Source of the DNA: an uncultured Bacteroidales bacterium
GTDB taxonomy: Bacteria; Bacteroidota; Bacteroidia; Bacteroidales; UBA932
DNA length: 53,666 nucleotides
Assembly: GCA_946415345.1 (NCBI GenBank)
Contig: CAMKRY010000004.1
Location: 1 to 53,666 of the forward strand
Direction of reading: 5' to 3'
Shown: positions 21,855 to 31,766 of the stretch, piece after piece
Position numbering within the stretch: position 1 is the stretch's first letter
Layout: each line of letters opens with the position of its first letter
Position numbers and translations under genes: made by a program
Notes under the pieces: model-generated
Told to the model about the DNA's origin: nothing
Seen by the model: the letters and a program-made list of their open reading frames with translations, nothing else
The model's database searches: none

Positions 21855-22823
21855 TCAGAACGTGCGGCCGACGAGACGGTCGGCGAAGGCGCGGAGACGG
21901 GCGAGGGCGTCGGGGGAGAGTACGCCTTCGACGTGGGCGAGGGCGGCGGTGCTGAGGCGGGCGATTTCGGCGCGGGCATCGGCGGGAACGCCGCATGCGT
22001 CGTAGTGGGCCTTGACGGCTGCGATCTTTGCGACACGTTCTTCAGGCGTTACGGCCGGGCGGTTGAAGTCGGCCTCCAGGTCGGCACCCTTGTCCATGGC
22101 GCGGACGGTCAGCCAGCTCTTCTTGGCGTTGAGGATGTCCCCGCCGATGGGCTTCCCGAAGACTTTTTCCTCACCGTAAGCGTCCAGATAGTCGTCGGCG
22201 ACCTGGAAAGCCAGGCCGAGGTCGTATCCATATTTATATAAGGCTTCGCAGACCTCCGCGGGAGCCCCGGCGATGAGCGCGCCCATCTTGGCGGCGCAGG
22301 CAATCAGCACGCCGGTCTTGAGCCCGATCATCTGCATGTACTGCTCCATCTCCACCCTTTCGAGATGCTCGAAATCCATGTCGTACTGCTGTCCGTCGCA
22401 GACTTCGGCGGCCGTCTTGGAGAAAAGCTCCATGACCTGCGGCAGCACGGCGGCGGGGGCCTTGGCGATGCGTTTGTAGCTGTCGATGCACATCACGTCG
22501 CCGGAGAGGATGGCGGTGTCGGGGGACCATTTCTTCCAGACGGTTTCATGCCCGCGGCGAAGGGGAGAGCGGTCCATGATGTCATCGTGAATCAGCGTGA
22601 AGGTGTGGAACACCTCGAGACCGGCGGCGGGCTCCAGTACGCCCTCCTCGAAACTGTCCCGGAAGAGGCTGTAGGTCAGCAGGCAGAGGCGCGGACGCAG
22701 GCGCTTGCCGCCGATGGCAATCATGTAGCGCAGCGGATCATAGAGGTCCGCGGGCTCCCGGGTGAAACGGATGCCGTCGAACAGGTCCCGGACGGTTTTT
22801 TCGAGAAGCTCTTCAGAAATCAT
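21855..22823 (-). CDS. Polyprenyl (farnesyl/geranylgeranyl) diphosphate synthase
   Basis: FTLIHDDIMDRSPLRRG (first DDxxD-type), AFQVADDYLDAYG (second). Confidence 0.93.
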   Translation of the reverse strand: MISEELLEKTVRDLFDGIRFTREPADLYDPLRYMIAIGGKRLRPRLCLLTYSLFRDSFEEGVLEPAAGLEVFHTFTLIHDDIMDRSPLRRGHETVWKKWSPDTAILSGDVMCIDSYKRIAKAPAAVLPQVMELFSKTAAEVCDGQQYDMDFEHLERVEMEQYMQMIGLKTGVLIACAAKMGALIAGAPAEVCEALYKYGYDLGLAFQVADDYLDAYGEEKVFGKPIGGDILNAKKSWLTVRAMDKGADLEADFNRPAVTPEERVAKIAAVKAHYDACGVPADARAEIARLSTAALAHVEGVLSPDALARLRAFADRLVGRTF

Positions 22824-22845
22824 GGTTTCGGTCGTTTATTGCATA

Positions 22846-22874
22846 CAAAGATACAAGATTTCTCCGTATCTTTG
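22846..22874. promoter_or_regulatory. Divergent Bacteroidetes -7 boxes (TATCTTTG on both strands)
   Basis: CAAAGATAC-n11-GTATCTTTG perfect inverted repeat between divergent genes. Confidence 0.7.
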
Positions 22875-22881
22875 CATGGTT

Positions 22882-23811
22882 ATGGAGAAAGAAAGGACAG
22901 CGACAGTGGTCAAGAACGCCGGGAGCCATTACCTGCTCTCGGAGCTGCCTGCGTGGAATCTCTTCCCGGCGGTCCTGCGCGGCAAGATCCGCCTGAAGGG
23001 CAGCGGGATCACCAATCCCGTCGCCGTGGGCGATGTCGTCCGCTATGAGGCCGGCGATCCGACGGCCGTGATTACGGAGGTCCTGCCCCGGCGGAACTAC
23101 GTCATCCGCCGCTCAACGAACCTCTCCCGCCAGGCCCATATCATCGCCGCCAACATCGATCGGGCCTACCTCGTCGTTTCGCTCTATTTCCCGGAGCTGT
23201 CCCTCCCGTTCCTCGACCGCATCCTCGTGACCTGCGAGGTCTACGGCATCCCCGCGACCATTGTTCTGACGAAGACGGACCTCTACCGCGCCGATGCCGC
23301 CCGGGAAATCGCCCGTTTCCGCGCCATCTACGAGCAGGCCGGATATCCCGTCATCGAGACCTCGGTCCGCACCGGCGAGAACATTGACGCCCTCCGGGAG
23401 GCCTGCAAGGGCAGAATCAATCTTTTCTCCGGCGAGTCCGGGGTGGGGAAGTCCAGCCTCATCAAGGCGCTGGATCCGGCCCTGGACCCCAAGATTGGGT
23501 CCATCTCCCTGACGCACCTCCAGGGCAAGCACACCACCTCCCTCTACGAGATGTATCCGCTCTCGAGCGGCGGTTATGTCATCGACAGTCCGGGCCTTCG
23601 CGGTTTCGGCCTGGTGGACCTGGAGAAGGAGGAGATTTCCCGCTATTTCCCGGAAATGCTGCGCGTTACCGACCAGTGTCGTTTCGCCCCCTGCACGCAC
23701 ACCCACGAGCCCGGCTGCGCCGTCAAGGCCGCCGTCGAGGCCGGGGAGATCAGCCCCGAGCGTTACGCCTCCTATCTGGGGATGCTGGAAGAGGACAAAA
23801 AGTTCCGGTAG
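22882..23811 (+). CDS. rsgA: Ribosome small subunit-dependent GTPase A
   Basis: GESGVGKSSLIKAL, circularly permuted GTPase order, CRFAPCTHTHEPGCAVKAAVEAG zinc site. Confidence 0.95.
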   Translation: MEKERTATVVKNAGSHYLLSELPAWNLFPAVLRGKIRLKGSGITNPVAVGDVVRYEAGDPTAVITEVLPRRNYVIRRSTNLSRQAHIIAANIDRAYLVVSLYFPELSLPFLDRILVTCEVYGIPATIVLTKTDLYRADAAREIARFRAIYEQAGYPVIETSVRTGENIDALREACKGRINLFSGESGVGKSSLIKALDPALDPKIGSISLTHLQGKHTTSLYEMYPLSSGGYVIDSPGLRGFGLVDLEKEEISRYFPEMLRVTDQCRFAPCTHTHEPGCAVKAAVEAGEISPERYASYLGMLEEDKKFR

Positions 23812-23854
23812 GGGTGTCTCCATTTGAAGAATTATTGCGATATTTGTACTCGCT

Positions 23855-24781
23855 ATGACGAAAAAGACTGCATATCCGATCCTGATAGCCGCCGCTTTCC
23901 TGGCTGTGCTGTTTTCCTGTAGTTCCCCGAAGCCCCGTCCGGAAGATACCTACTCCGAAGAGGCCCGCCGGCTCCTGCCGAGCGCCAGCCTGACGGACTC
24001 GGTCAGCTACCTGCTCGGCGTCAATTTCGCCGCCATGATCAACTACGGCGGCGGTGGCTCCGACGGCGACGACTTCGGCGACATCGACATGCAGCGCGTC
24101 AAGGAAGGCATCGACGACTTCTTCGCCGCCGATGCGGACGGCCGTTATCTGGAATTCATCCGGGGTGGCAGTGAGGGCTTTGAAGATTTCCGAGAGAAGT
24201 TCGAAGTGGATCCTGCGCTGGCCGAGGAAATCATCGGCCGCTATCTGGAGGCCCGCCTGAACGCCCGCGGTAAGGACAATCAGGAAAAAGCGGAGAAATT
24301 CTTCGAGGAGAACAAACTCAAGGACGGTGTCGAAGAAGTGGATATCTGGTATAAGAATCCCGCCGGTACCGGCAAGGACAGTTTGGATTCCTTCATCCAG
24401 TATCAGATTCTGACCCCCGGAAACGGGACCGCCGTCGCCCGCGGCGACAGCCTGATCCTCTCCTACAAGGCGTCGCGCCTGGGCGGAAATCAGTTTGATG
24501 CCGTGGATTCCCTGATCGTTCCCAGCTTTGCGGACAGTCTCTTCCTGCCGGGCTTCTCGGCCGGTCTGAGGCAGTTGCACCGGGGAGACGTCGCGACCCT
24601 CTGGATCCCCGCCGAGGTGGGTTTCCGCGATGGCCGCTCGCCGCAGGGACAGCCCTTCTTCAGCCCCTATGCCGCGCTGGTCTTCGAGGTGACGGTGCAT
24701 GACCCCGCCGTGAAGGAAGAGCCGGAAGAGGCTGTGGAAGAAGAAACAGAAGAAAATGAAGCCGGAGAGGCTGACGAATAA
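23855..24781 (+). CDS. FKBP-type peptidyl-prolyl isomerase-like lipoprotein
   Basis: Lipobox AVLFSC; C-terminal FKBP-like QYQILTPGNGTAVARGDSLILSYKASRLGGNQFDA...LRQLHRGDVATLWIPAEVGF. Confidence 0.75.
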   Translation: MTKKTAYPILIAAAFLAVLFSCSSPKPRPEDTYSEEARRLLPSASLTDSVSYLLGVNFAAMINYGGGGSDGDDFGDIDMQRVKEGIDDFFAADADGRYLEFIRGGSEGFEDFREKFEVDPALAEEIIGRYLEARLNARGKDNQEKAEKFFEENKLKDGVEEVDIWYKNPAGTGKDSLDSFIQYQILTPGNGTAVARGDSLILSYKASRLGGNQFDAVDSLIVPSFADSLFLPGFSAGLRQLHRGDVATLWIPAEVGFRDGRSPQGQPFFSPYAALVFEVTVHDPAVKEEPEEAVEEETEENEAGEADE

Positions 24782-24801
24782 CCTAACAGACTTTTTTGAT
24801 T

Positions 24802-25227
24802 ATGACGAACTTGGAGTTGGAAGGACGGATCGTACAGAAAATGGCCGTACAGTCCGGACAGTCTGCCCGGGGAGCATGGGCTCGCCAGGATTTTGTTGTC
24901 GAATACCAGGACGGGAACTTCCCGACCTCGGTCTGCTTCTCCGCCTGGGGACAGGATAAGGTGCAGGAATTGGATAAGTATCAGGTCGGTGACGCGGTGA
25001 AGGTCTCCTTCAACGTCAAGGGCCGCGAGTATAACGGTCGTTGGTACAACGACCTCCGCGTGTGGCGTATCGCACCGGCCGGAGCCGCCTCTGCTGCCGC
25101 TCCTGCCGCCCCTGCAGCTACGCCTGCCTATGCGGCGCCCGCCTATTCCGCCCCGGCTCCGACGATGGAGGATATGCCGTCCGATTTTGGTGCTCCGCAA
25201 GGCGCAGACGAGGATTTTCCTTTCTAG
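24802..25227 (+). CDS. DUF3127 domain-containing protein
   Basis: LELEGRIVQKMAVQSGQSARGAWARQDFVVEYQDGNFPTSVCFSAWG. Confidence 0.8.
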   Translation: MTNLELEGRIVQKMAVQSGQSARGAWARQDFVVEYQDGNFPTSVCFSAWGQDKVQELDKYQVGDAVKVSFNVKGREYNGRWYNDLRVWRIAPAGAASAAAPAAPAATPAYAAPAYSAPAPTMEDMPSDFGAPQGADEDFPF

Positions 25228-25233
25228 AAAAAG

Positions 25234-25812
25234 ATGAAAACTTACGCATTCAAAGTAACCCTCGCCGGCCTCAAGGGCTTTGAGAGGGTCTATCATATCG
25301 GCGCAAAGATGACCCTTTACGCCTTCCACAAGCAGATGCGTGCGGATATGGAGTTCCCGCAGGACCAGATGATCCTGTTCAAGGCTTTTGACGCCGCCGG
25401 GAACGTGGCTGCGCGCTATGGCCTGATCGATCTCGGCCAGGGAACGGTCGATGCCGTCAGCATCGAGACCGTGGTTGCCGCCGGCATCGTCCGCTTTACG
25501 TATTTCTATGACGTGACCAACAAGAAGAGCGTAGAAATCGCCTTTGAGGGCGAAGCGGTGCCCGGTCCGGACGAGAACGGAAGCCCCGTCATCGTCTCCT
25601 CCAAGGGCCCGAACCCGATCGCTTTCGAGAACGGTTACGTGGCCTACGAGGACCTTCCCGAGGATCAGAAGCACATTCATCGCCAGACAGCCTCCCTGCT
25701 GGGTGGAGACGACGAGGATGAAGACTTCGACGAGGACGAGGAAGACCCCGAGGAGGAAGAAGATGACGACGAGGACGGCAAGGAGATCTACGACGGGAGC
25801 GACCCGATCTAA
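25234..25812 (+). CDS. Plasmid pRiA4b ORF-3-like family protein with acidic tail
   Basis: MKTYAFKVTLAGLKGFERVYHIGAKMTLYAFHKQM...; C-terminal Asp/Glu-rich segment. Confidence 0.65.
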   Translation: MKTYAFKVTLAGLKGFERVYHIGAKMTLYAFHKQMRADMEFPQDQMILFKAFDAAGNVAARYGLIDLGQGTVDAVSIETVVAAGIVRFTYFYDVTNKKSVEIAFEGEAVPGPDENGSPVIVSSKGPNPIAFENGYVAYEDLPEDQKHIHRQTASLLGGDDEDEDFDEDEEDPEEEEDDDEDGKEIYDGSDPI

Positions 25813-25824
25813 TCCTTCCGCCAA

Positions 25825-26688
25825 ATGCGCCGTCTGACCGTCATACTGGGCCCGACCGCCGTCGGAAAGACGGACTACAGCATCGCGCAGGCGCTTCGGG
25901 CCGGCTCGCCGGTCATTTCCTGTGATTCCCGCCAGATCTTCCGCGAAATGCGGATCGGAACGGCCGTACCTTCGGACGAGCAGCTCGCCGCGGTGCCGCA
26001 TTACTTCATCCGGACCCGTTCCGTAACGGAGGATTATACGGCCGGCATGTATGAGATGGACGCCCTCGCCCTGATCCGGCGCCTGTTCGCCGAGGGACAT
26101 GAGCAGCTCATCGCCACGGGCGGTTCCATGTTCTATATCGAGGCCCTGTGCCACGGCATAGACGACATCCCGTCGGCGCCCCCGGAGCTCCGGGAGGAAC
26201 TGACCCGCCGTGCCCTGACCGAAGGGACGGCCGCCCTCGCGGAGGAATTGAAAAAGCTGGACCCCGAGACCTGCGAGGAAATCGACCTCCAGAACCGCCA
26301 GCGGGTGGTCCGGGCCCTGGAAGTCTGCCTGACGACCGGCCGGCCTTTCTCCTCCTTCAAGCAGCGGGAAGCGAAGCGGCGTGAGTTCGAGATCCGAAAA
26401 ATCGGACTCCAGCGCCCCCGGGAGGAACTCTACGAGCGCATCAACCGCCGTGTGGACGCGATGATGGCCGAGGGGCTGGAAGCGGAAGTGCGGAGCCTCC
26501 TGCCGCTGCGGAACTGTCCCGCCCTGCGGACGGTGGGCTATCAGGAACTTTTCGACTGCTTCGACGGGAAAATCACCCGCGAAGAGGCCGTTGAACAGAT
26601 TAAACGCAACACCCGGAACTACGCCAAGCGCCAGATGACCTGGTGGCGGCGGGATCCGGACATTGAATGGCTGACGAAGTGGCAATAG
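25825..26688 (+). CDS. miaA: tRNA dimethylallyltransferase
   Basis: VILGPTAVGKTDYSIAQAL, ISCDSRQIFREMRIGTAVPS, FYIEALCHGIDDIP. Confidence 0.96.
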   Translation: MRRLTVILGPTAVGKTDYSIAQALRAGSPVISCDSRQIFREMRIGTAVPSDEQLAAVPHYFIRTRSVTEDYTAGMYEMDALALIRRLFAEGHEQLIATGGSMFYIEALCHGIDDIPSAPPELREELTRRALTEGTAALAEELKKLDPETCEEIDLQNRQRVVRALEVCLTTGRPFSSFKQREAKRREFEIRKIGLQRPREELYERINRRVDAMMAEGLEAEVRSLLPLRNCPALRTVGYQELFDCFDGKITREEAVEQIKRNTRNYAKRQMTWWRRDPDIEWLTKWQ

Positions 26689-27290
26689 AGCAGACAGATA
26701 CCTACCGCTCCATCGAAGCGGCATCCGAGGGCCTGTTCAAGGACAACGGCTCCCGCTTCATCGCGCTGGCCTATCCTGTCGAGACGGAGGAGCAGGTCAA
26801 GGACATCGTCGCCGGCCTCAAGAAGGAGTACCACGACGCCCGCCACCATTGCTACGCCTACCGTCTGGGGCACCTGGGAGACCGTTTTCGGGCCAATGAC
26901 GACGGCGAGCCCTCCGGCAGCGCCGGCCGGCCCATCCTCGGGCAGATCGACTCGGCGGGCCTCAGCGACATCCTCGTGGTGGTGGTCCGCTATTTCGGTG
27001 GCATCAAGCTCGGCATCCCGGGTCTGATCCGCGCCTACAAGACTTCGACGGCGGATGCCCTCGCAAGCGCGAAGGTAACAGAGAAGGTTGCCGGCCTTTC
27101 CTTCCGCGTCCGCTATGATTATTTGGATATGAACGCCGTGATGAAGGTGCTGAAGGACTTGTCCCTGCCTGTCTCCGGCCAGATTTTTGATACGCAGTGC
27201 TCGGTCGATGTCCGCGTCCGCCTGACCCTCGTGGAGAGTTTCCGGGAGAGGATGGGGCAGATCGCCAGCTGTAAAGTAGAAGAGATATGA
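26667..27290 (+). CDS. YigZ/IMPACT family protein
   Basis: DNGSRFIALAYPVETEEQVKDIVAGLKKEYHDARHHCYAYRLG, NDDGEPSGSAGRPILGQI, VVVRYFGGIKLGIPGLIRAY. Confidence 0.93.
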   Translation: MADEVAIEQTDTYRSIEAASEGLFKDNGSRFIALAYPVETEEQVKDIVAGLKKEYHDARHHCYAYRLGHLGDRFRANDDGEPSGSAGRPILGQIDSAGLSDILVVVVRYFGGIKLGIPGLIRAYKTSTADALASAKVTEKVAGLSFRVRYDYLDMNAVMKVLKDLSLPVSGQIFDTQCSVDVRVRLTLVESFRERMGQIASCKVEEI

Positions 27291-28129
27291 GAAAGAAACT
27301 ATGGCTGATGGCCGTCCTGGCCCTTTTCGCCGCCGTGACGGCCGCCGCCCAGGCTACCATTACTACCAAGAAATACAAGATTTCGGATTTTACTGCCAAG
27401 ACCCTCAAGGTGGTCCTGCCCGGCAGCGACTGGATGGATGCCCTCTTGCGCGAGGAGGTGCAGCACAGCTGGACGCTGTCCCCGTATGAGTTCTGTACGG
27501 TGGCGGAATTCGACGCCCTCCACGCGAGCGACCAGTTTTATTTCCTGATGATCGTTTCCGGCCGTTTCCGCAAGGAGAAGGCGCCCGGCATTGATATGCT
27601 GACCGTTCTCAAGGGCGGGGACGAGGATATCGACCGCCTGCTGGAGGTCGTGTCGCTGCCTTTTGGTCCCGATGAGGACATGTCCGGTCGGGAAAGCATC
27701 TTTCTGGGGCCGCTGCTCCGCATTGCCCAGCGGCGGGTGGAGCTGGCTATGGAAAGCGATCTCAAGGGCTATCTCGGCATTCCGTCGACCATCGTCCTGG
27801 GTCGGGAATCCCGGCACAAGACCATTCTCTTTGCCGACAGCGATATCTCCATCGGCGTGACCGAGATCGACAGGATGAAGTATTTCGACGAGAACATCCG
27901 GATGGTCGACGAGGATGAGGCCGACGAGGCCATGGCCGGACGCGAAGCGATGACCCTGGTCAGCTATGTCGTCGCGCCGGAGCATCCCGAGAACGGCTCC
28001 TACTGCTACAAGATGCTCTTTGACGCGCTGAGCGGCGAGCTGGTCTATTTCCGCCGACACAAGATCTCTTCCCGTCGTCCGGCCGGATTCCTGACGGAGG
28101 ATCTCAAACGCATCGTCGCCGTCCGATGA
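27287..28129 (+). CDS. Conserved secreted protein of unknown function
   Basis: Signal peptide MRKKLWLMAVLALFAAVTAAAQ; intact ORF in a tight operon with ATGA overlaps. Confidence 0.75.
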   Translation: MRKKLWLMAVLALFAAVTAAAQATITTKKYKISDFTAKTLKVVLPGSDWMDALLREEVQHSWTLSPYEFCTVAEFDALHASDQFYFLMIVSGRFRKEKAPGIDMLTVLKGGDEDIDRLLEVVSLPFGPDEDMSGRESIFLGPLLRIAQRRVELAMESDLKGYLGIPSTIVLGRESRHKTILFADSDISIGVTEIDRMKYFDENIRMVDEDEADEAMAGREAMTLVSYVVAPEHPENGSYCYKMLFDALSGELVYFRRHKISSRRPAGFLTEDLKRIVAVR

Positions 28130-29355
28130 AGTGCGGAAGGACGAAAAGCGGGCTCCGCTACGGCGTGCTCCGCAGCGGTTCGGCGGTCGGCTGGTGCGCC
28201 CTGACCTGCGGGACCGGCACGCGCGATGAAGGCACTTTCCCCGCCGGCATCGCCCATTTTACCGAGCACACCCTCTTCAAAGGGACCCGACGCAAGAGCG
28301 CATCCGCCATCAACAGCTGCCTGGAACGTCTCGGTGGTGAACTCAACGCCTTCACGACCAAGGAGGAAATCGTTCTCCATGCCACCGTCCTCAAGGAGGA
28401 CCTCCGCAAGGCCGCTTCGCTCCTGCTCGAGCTGGCGACCGAGGCCGTCTTCCCCGATGCCGCCGTAGAAACCGAACGCGGTGTGGTCATTGACGAGATC
28501 GTCTCTGCCAAGGATTCACCCGCGGACGATGTCTATGACCATTTCGAAGAGGAACTCTTCCGGGACCATCCCCTCGGACGCAGCATCCTCGGCACGGCTG
28601 CCGCCATCCGCAAAACGACCCCGCAGCAGCTCAGAAGCTTCTATGCGCAGGCCTTCCGTCCCGACCGCATGGCGCTGACGCTGGTGGCGGACCTCGAAGA
28701 GGAGAAGATGGAAGCCCTGGTCCGGACCCTGTCCGATCGTTTTTTTCCGGGCAATCCGGTCGCCGCAGCGGAACGGATGCTTTCCACCCCTGCCCTGTCC
28801 GATCCTTTCCGCAAGACCGTCGACAAGCGCAACCATGAAGTCAATGCCGTTCTCGGCGGTTTCGCCCCCGGTCTCTATGACGGCGAAAAGCGCATCGAGA
28901 CCATTCTTCTGTGCAACCTCCTCGGCGGCCCCGCCTCCAACTCCCTGCTGAACAGCCTTCTCCGCGAACGCTACGGCTGGGTCTACGGTGTGGAATGCGG
29001 CTATACCCAATACGCCGACAGCGGCATCGCCACGGTTTCCTTCGGCTGTGAGCGCCCGAACCTTGACCGCTGCCTGCGGAAGATCGACGAGGTGCTCCTG
29101 CGCTGCTGTGAAACAGCCCTGACGGAGGCCCGGCTGAAGGCGGCCAAGAAACAGCTTCTCGGCCAGCTTCTGATTTCCGCCGCCAGCGGGGAAGCCCAGG
29201 CCCTGTCCATGGGCAAGAGCCTCGTGGTTTTCGGAGTCGTGGAATCCCAGGCCCGCACCCGGGAACGGATTGAAGCCGTTACCGCGCAGGCCCTGCAGGA
29301 GAGGGCAAGGGAAGTATTTGATCCATCCCGTCTTTCGCGGCTGATTTTCCTGTAG
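28126..29355 (+). CDS. M16 family zinc metallopeptidase
   Basis: HFTEHTLFKGT (HxxEH), distal Glu region TERGVVIDEI. Confidence 0.92.
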   Translation: MKCGRTKSGLRYGVLRSGSAVGWCALTCGTGTRDEGTFPAGIAHFTEHTLFKGTRRKSASAINSCLERLGGELNAFTTKEEIVLHATVLKEDLRKAASLLLELATEAVFPDAAVETERGVVIDEIVSAKDSPADDVYDHFEEELFRDHPLGRSILGTAAAIRKTTPQQLRSFYAQAFRPDRMALTLVADLEEEKMEALVRTLSDRFFPGNPVAAAERMLSTPALSDPFRKTVDKRNHEVNAVLGGFAPGLYDGEKRIETILLCNLLGGPASNSLLNSLLRERYGWVYGVECGYTQYADSGIATVSFGCERPNLDRCLRKIDEVLLRCCETALTEARLKAAKKQLLGQLLISAASGEAQALSMGKSLVVFGVVESQARTRERIEAVTAQALQERAREVFDPSRLSRLIFL

Positions 29356-29406
29356 GAATTCCGCGGGTTATTTGTTATATTTGCGGATGTCCAGACCTGC
29401 CGTTTT

Positions 29407-30453
29407 ATGAAACTCACATACAATTGTTCCATCCCCAATACCTTCGGCCTTCCGGTGCATGCCGCTTGTCTGCTGGAGTATGACAGTGCCGCGGAGTTGC
29501 GGGCCCTGCTCTTGGATGCGCGTTTTTCCGCCGAGCTGCCGCTTCCGCTGCTGCACATCGGCTCGGGCAGCAACCTCCTTTTCACCGGCGATTTCCCGGG
29601 GACCGTTCTCCACAGCCGCATTGGCGGCGTCGAGGTGATGCCTTTCCGCAATGAGAAGGAAGCCGTGGTCCGTGTCGGTTCCGGTGTGGTGTGGGATCAG
29701 TTCTGCCTTTGGGCGGCGCAGCAGGGCTTCTGGGGGCCGGAGAACCTGTCCTCCATCCCCGGCGAGGTCGGTGCGGCGGCCGTCCAGAATATCGGCGCCT
29801 ACGGTCGTGAAGTCAAGGACATCGTCGAGTCCGTCGAATGCCTGGACCTGAGCACCAAGGCCATGGTCACGATCCCGGGCAGTGCGTGCGGCTACGGCTA
29901 CCGCGAGTCCCGCTTCAAAGGAGAGTGGAAAGGCCGTTACGTGGTGATTGCCGTGCAGTTCCGTCTCCGCAAGGACGAATGGACCGAGCTCGACTACGGC
30001 CATGTCAGGGAGGCGCTTATCACCCGCTACGGCGGTGACATCGGCTTGAGTCCGCTGCAGGTTCGCGAGGTTATCGTCGACATCCGCGCCGGAAAGTTAC
30101 CGTCCCCGACGGAAATCGGCAGTGCCGGCAGTTTCTTCCGCAATCCCTTCATCTTGCCCGAGCAATATGCCCGTATCGCCGCCATTGCTGAGAAAGAAAA
30201 CCTCGGCCCGGTGCCGCATTTCGCCAATGAGGACGGAACGATCAAGGTTCCGGCGGCCTGGCTTATCGAAAAATGCGGCTGGAAAGGCCACCGCGAGGGA
30301 AATGCCGGCGTTTACGAGAAGCAGCCGCTTGTGCTGATCAACGCCACCGGTCGCGCCACCCCTGACGAAATCGTTTCCCTGAAAGATAAAATCATCGACT
30401 CGGTGAGGACCCGTTTTGGCGTTCTCCTGCGTCCCGAAGTAGAAATCATATGA
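29407..30453 (+). CDS. murB: UDP-N-acetylmuramate dehydrogenase
   Basis: LLHIGSGSNLLFTGDFPGTVLHSRIGG, GEVGAAAVQNIGAYGREVKD, GSAGSFFRNP. Confidence 0.96.
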   Translation: MKLTYNCSIPNTFGLPVHAACLLEYDSAAELRALLLDARFSAELPLPLLHIGSGSNLLFTGDFPGTVLHSRIGGVEVMPFRNEKEAVVRVGSGVVWDQFCLWAAQQGFWGPENLSSIPGEVGAAAVQNIGAYGREVKDIVESVECLDLSTKAMVTIPGSACGYGYRESRFKGEWKGRYVVIAVQFRLRKDEWTELDYGHVREALITRYGGDIGLSPLQVREVIVDIRAGKLPSPTEIGSAGSFFRNPFILPEQYARIAAIAEKENLGPVPHFANEDGTIKVPAAWLIEKCGWKGHREGNAGVYEKQPLVLINATGRATPDEIVSLKDKIIDSVRTRFGVLLRPEVEII

Positions 30454-31757
30454 GTTCCTTTTCCATTGAAGGCGGCCACCGCCTGTCCGGCAGTATTACC
30501 CCGCAAGGCGCCAAGAACGAGGCGCTGCAGATTCTGAGCGCCGTCCTGCTTACCGACAAACCGGTGCGGGTATCCAATGTTCCGGAGATTCTGGACATCA
30601 AGAATCTGATCGGCCTTCTGGAAGAGATGGGCGTCAAGGTTACCCGCCACGAGAAAGGCGAGTACAGCTTCCAGGCCGACAGTATCAACCGCGACTATGT
30701 AGGCAGCGCTGAATTCGTCAGCAAGTGTGCGGCGCTCCGGGGTTCGGTCATGCTCTCCGGCCCGATGCTCGCCCGTTTCGGCGAGACCTATTTCCCGAAG
30801 CCGGGCGGTGACAAGATCGGCCGCCGCAGGGTCGATACCCATATTGAAGGTTTCGTCAAGCTCGGTGCCTCCTATGAGTATGAAAGGGAACGCCGGGCCT
30901 ATCATCTGACCGCGCCGAAGGGACTCTGCGGGACCTATATGCTGCTGGATGAAGCGTCCGTGACGGGTACCGCCAACATCGTAATGGCCGCAACCCTCGC
31001 CGCCGGCGATACGACCATTTACAACGCCGCATGCGAGCCGTACCTCCAGCAGCTTTGCAAGCTCCTCAATGCCATGGGCGCCAATATCGAAGGCATCGGC
31101 AGCAATCTGCTGACCATCCATGGCGTCAAGAAACTCCACGGCGCGAGCCACTGCATCCTTCCGGACATGATCGAGGTCGGTTCGTTCATCGGTCTGGCGG
31201 CCATCACCCAGAGCGAAATCACGATCAAGAACGTTTCCTACCCGGACCTGGGCATCATCCCCGAGGCCTTCCGCCGCATCGGTGTCAAGCTCGAGCAGCG
31301 CGGCGACGACATCTACGTCCCGGCGCAGGAAAGCTATGAAATCGAATCCTTTATCGACGGTTCCATCATGACCATCGCCGACGCCCCCTGGCCGGGCCTG
31401 ACCCCGGACCTGCTGAGCGTCCTGCTGGTCGTCGCGACCCAGTGCAAGGGCAGCGTGCTGATCCACCAGAAGATGTTCGAGAGCCGTCTGTTCTTTACGG
31501 ATAAACTGATCGATATGGGTGCGCAGATTATCCTCTGCGATCCGCACCGGGCCGTCGTCATCGGCCACGACCACAAGTTCTCTCTCCGCGCCAACCGCAT
31601 GACCTCACCGGATATCCGCGCCGGTATTGCGATGCTGCTGGCGGCGATGAGTGCTAAGGGAACTTCCGTAATCGACAACATCGAGCAGATCGACCGTGGC
31701 TATGAAGACATAGACGGCCGTCTGAATGCCCTTGGCGCCTCGATCCAGCGGATCTAA
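30450..31757 (+). CDS. murA: UDP-N-acetylglucosamine 1-carboxyvinyltransferase
   Basis: GSITPQGAKNEALQILSA, PGGDKIGRRRVDTHIEGF, EPYLQQLCKLLNAMGANIEGIGSN. Confidence 0.95.
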   Translation: MSSFSIEGGHRLSGSITPQGAKNEALQILSAVLLTDKPVRVSNVPEILDIKNLIGLLEEMGVKVTRHEKGEYSFQADSINRDYVGSAEFVSKCAALRGSVMLSGPMLARFGETYFPKPGGDKIGRRRVDTHIEGFVKLGASYEYERERRAYHLTAPKGLCGTYMLLDEASVTGTANIVMAATLAAGDTTIYNAACEPYLQQLCKLLNAMGANIEGIGSNLLTIHGVKKLHGASHCILPDMIEVGSFIGLAAITQSEITIKNVSYPDLGIIPEAFRRIGVKLEQRGDDIYVPAQESYEIESFIDGSIMTIADAPWPGLTPDLLSVLLVVATQCKGSVLIHQKMFESRLFFTDKLIDMGAQIILCDPHRAVVIGHDHKFSLRANRMTSPDIRAGIAMLLAAMSAKGTSVIDNIEQIDRGYEDIDGRLNALGASIQRI

Positions 31758-31766
31758 GCTTCCGGA

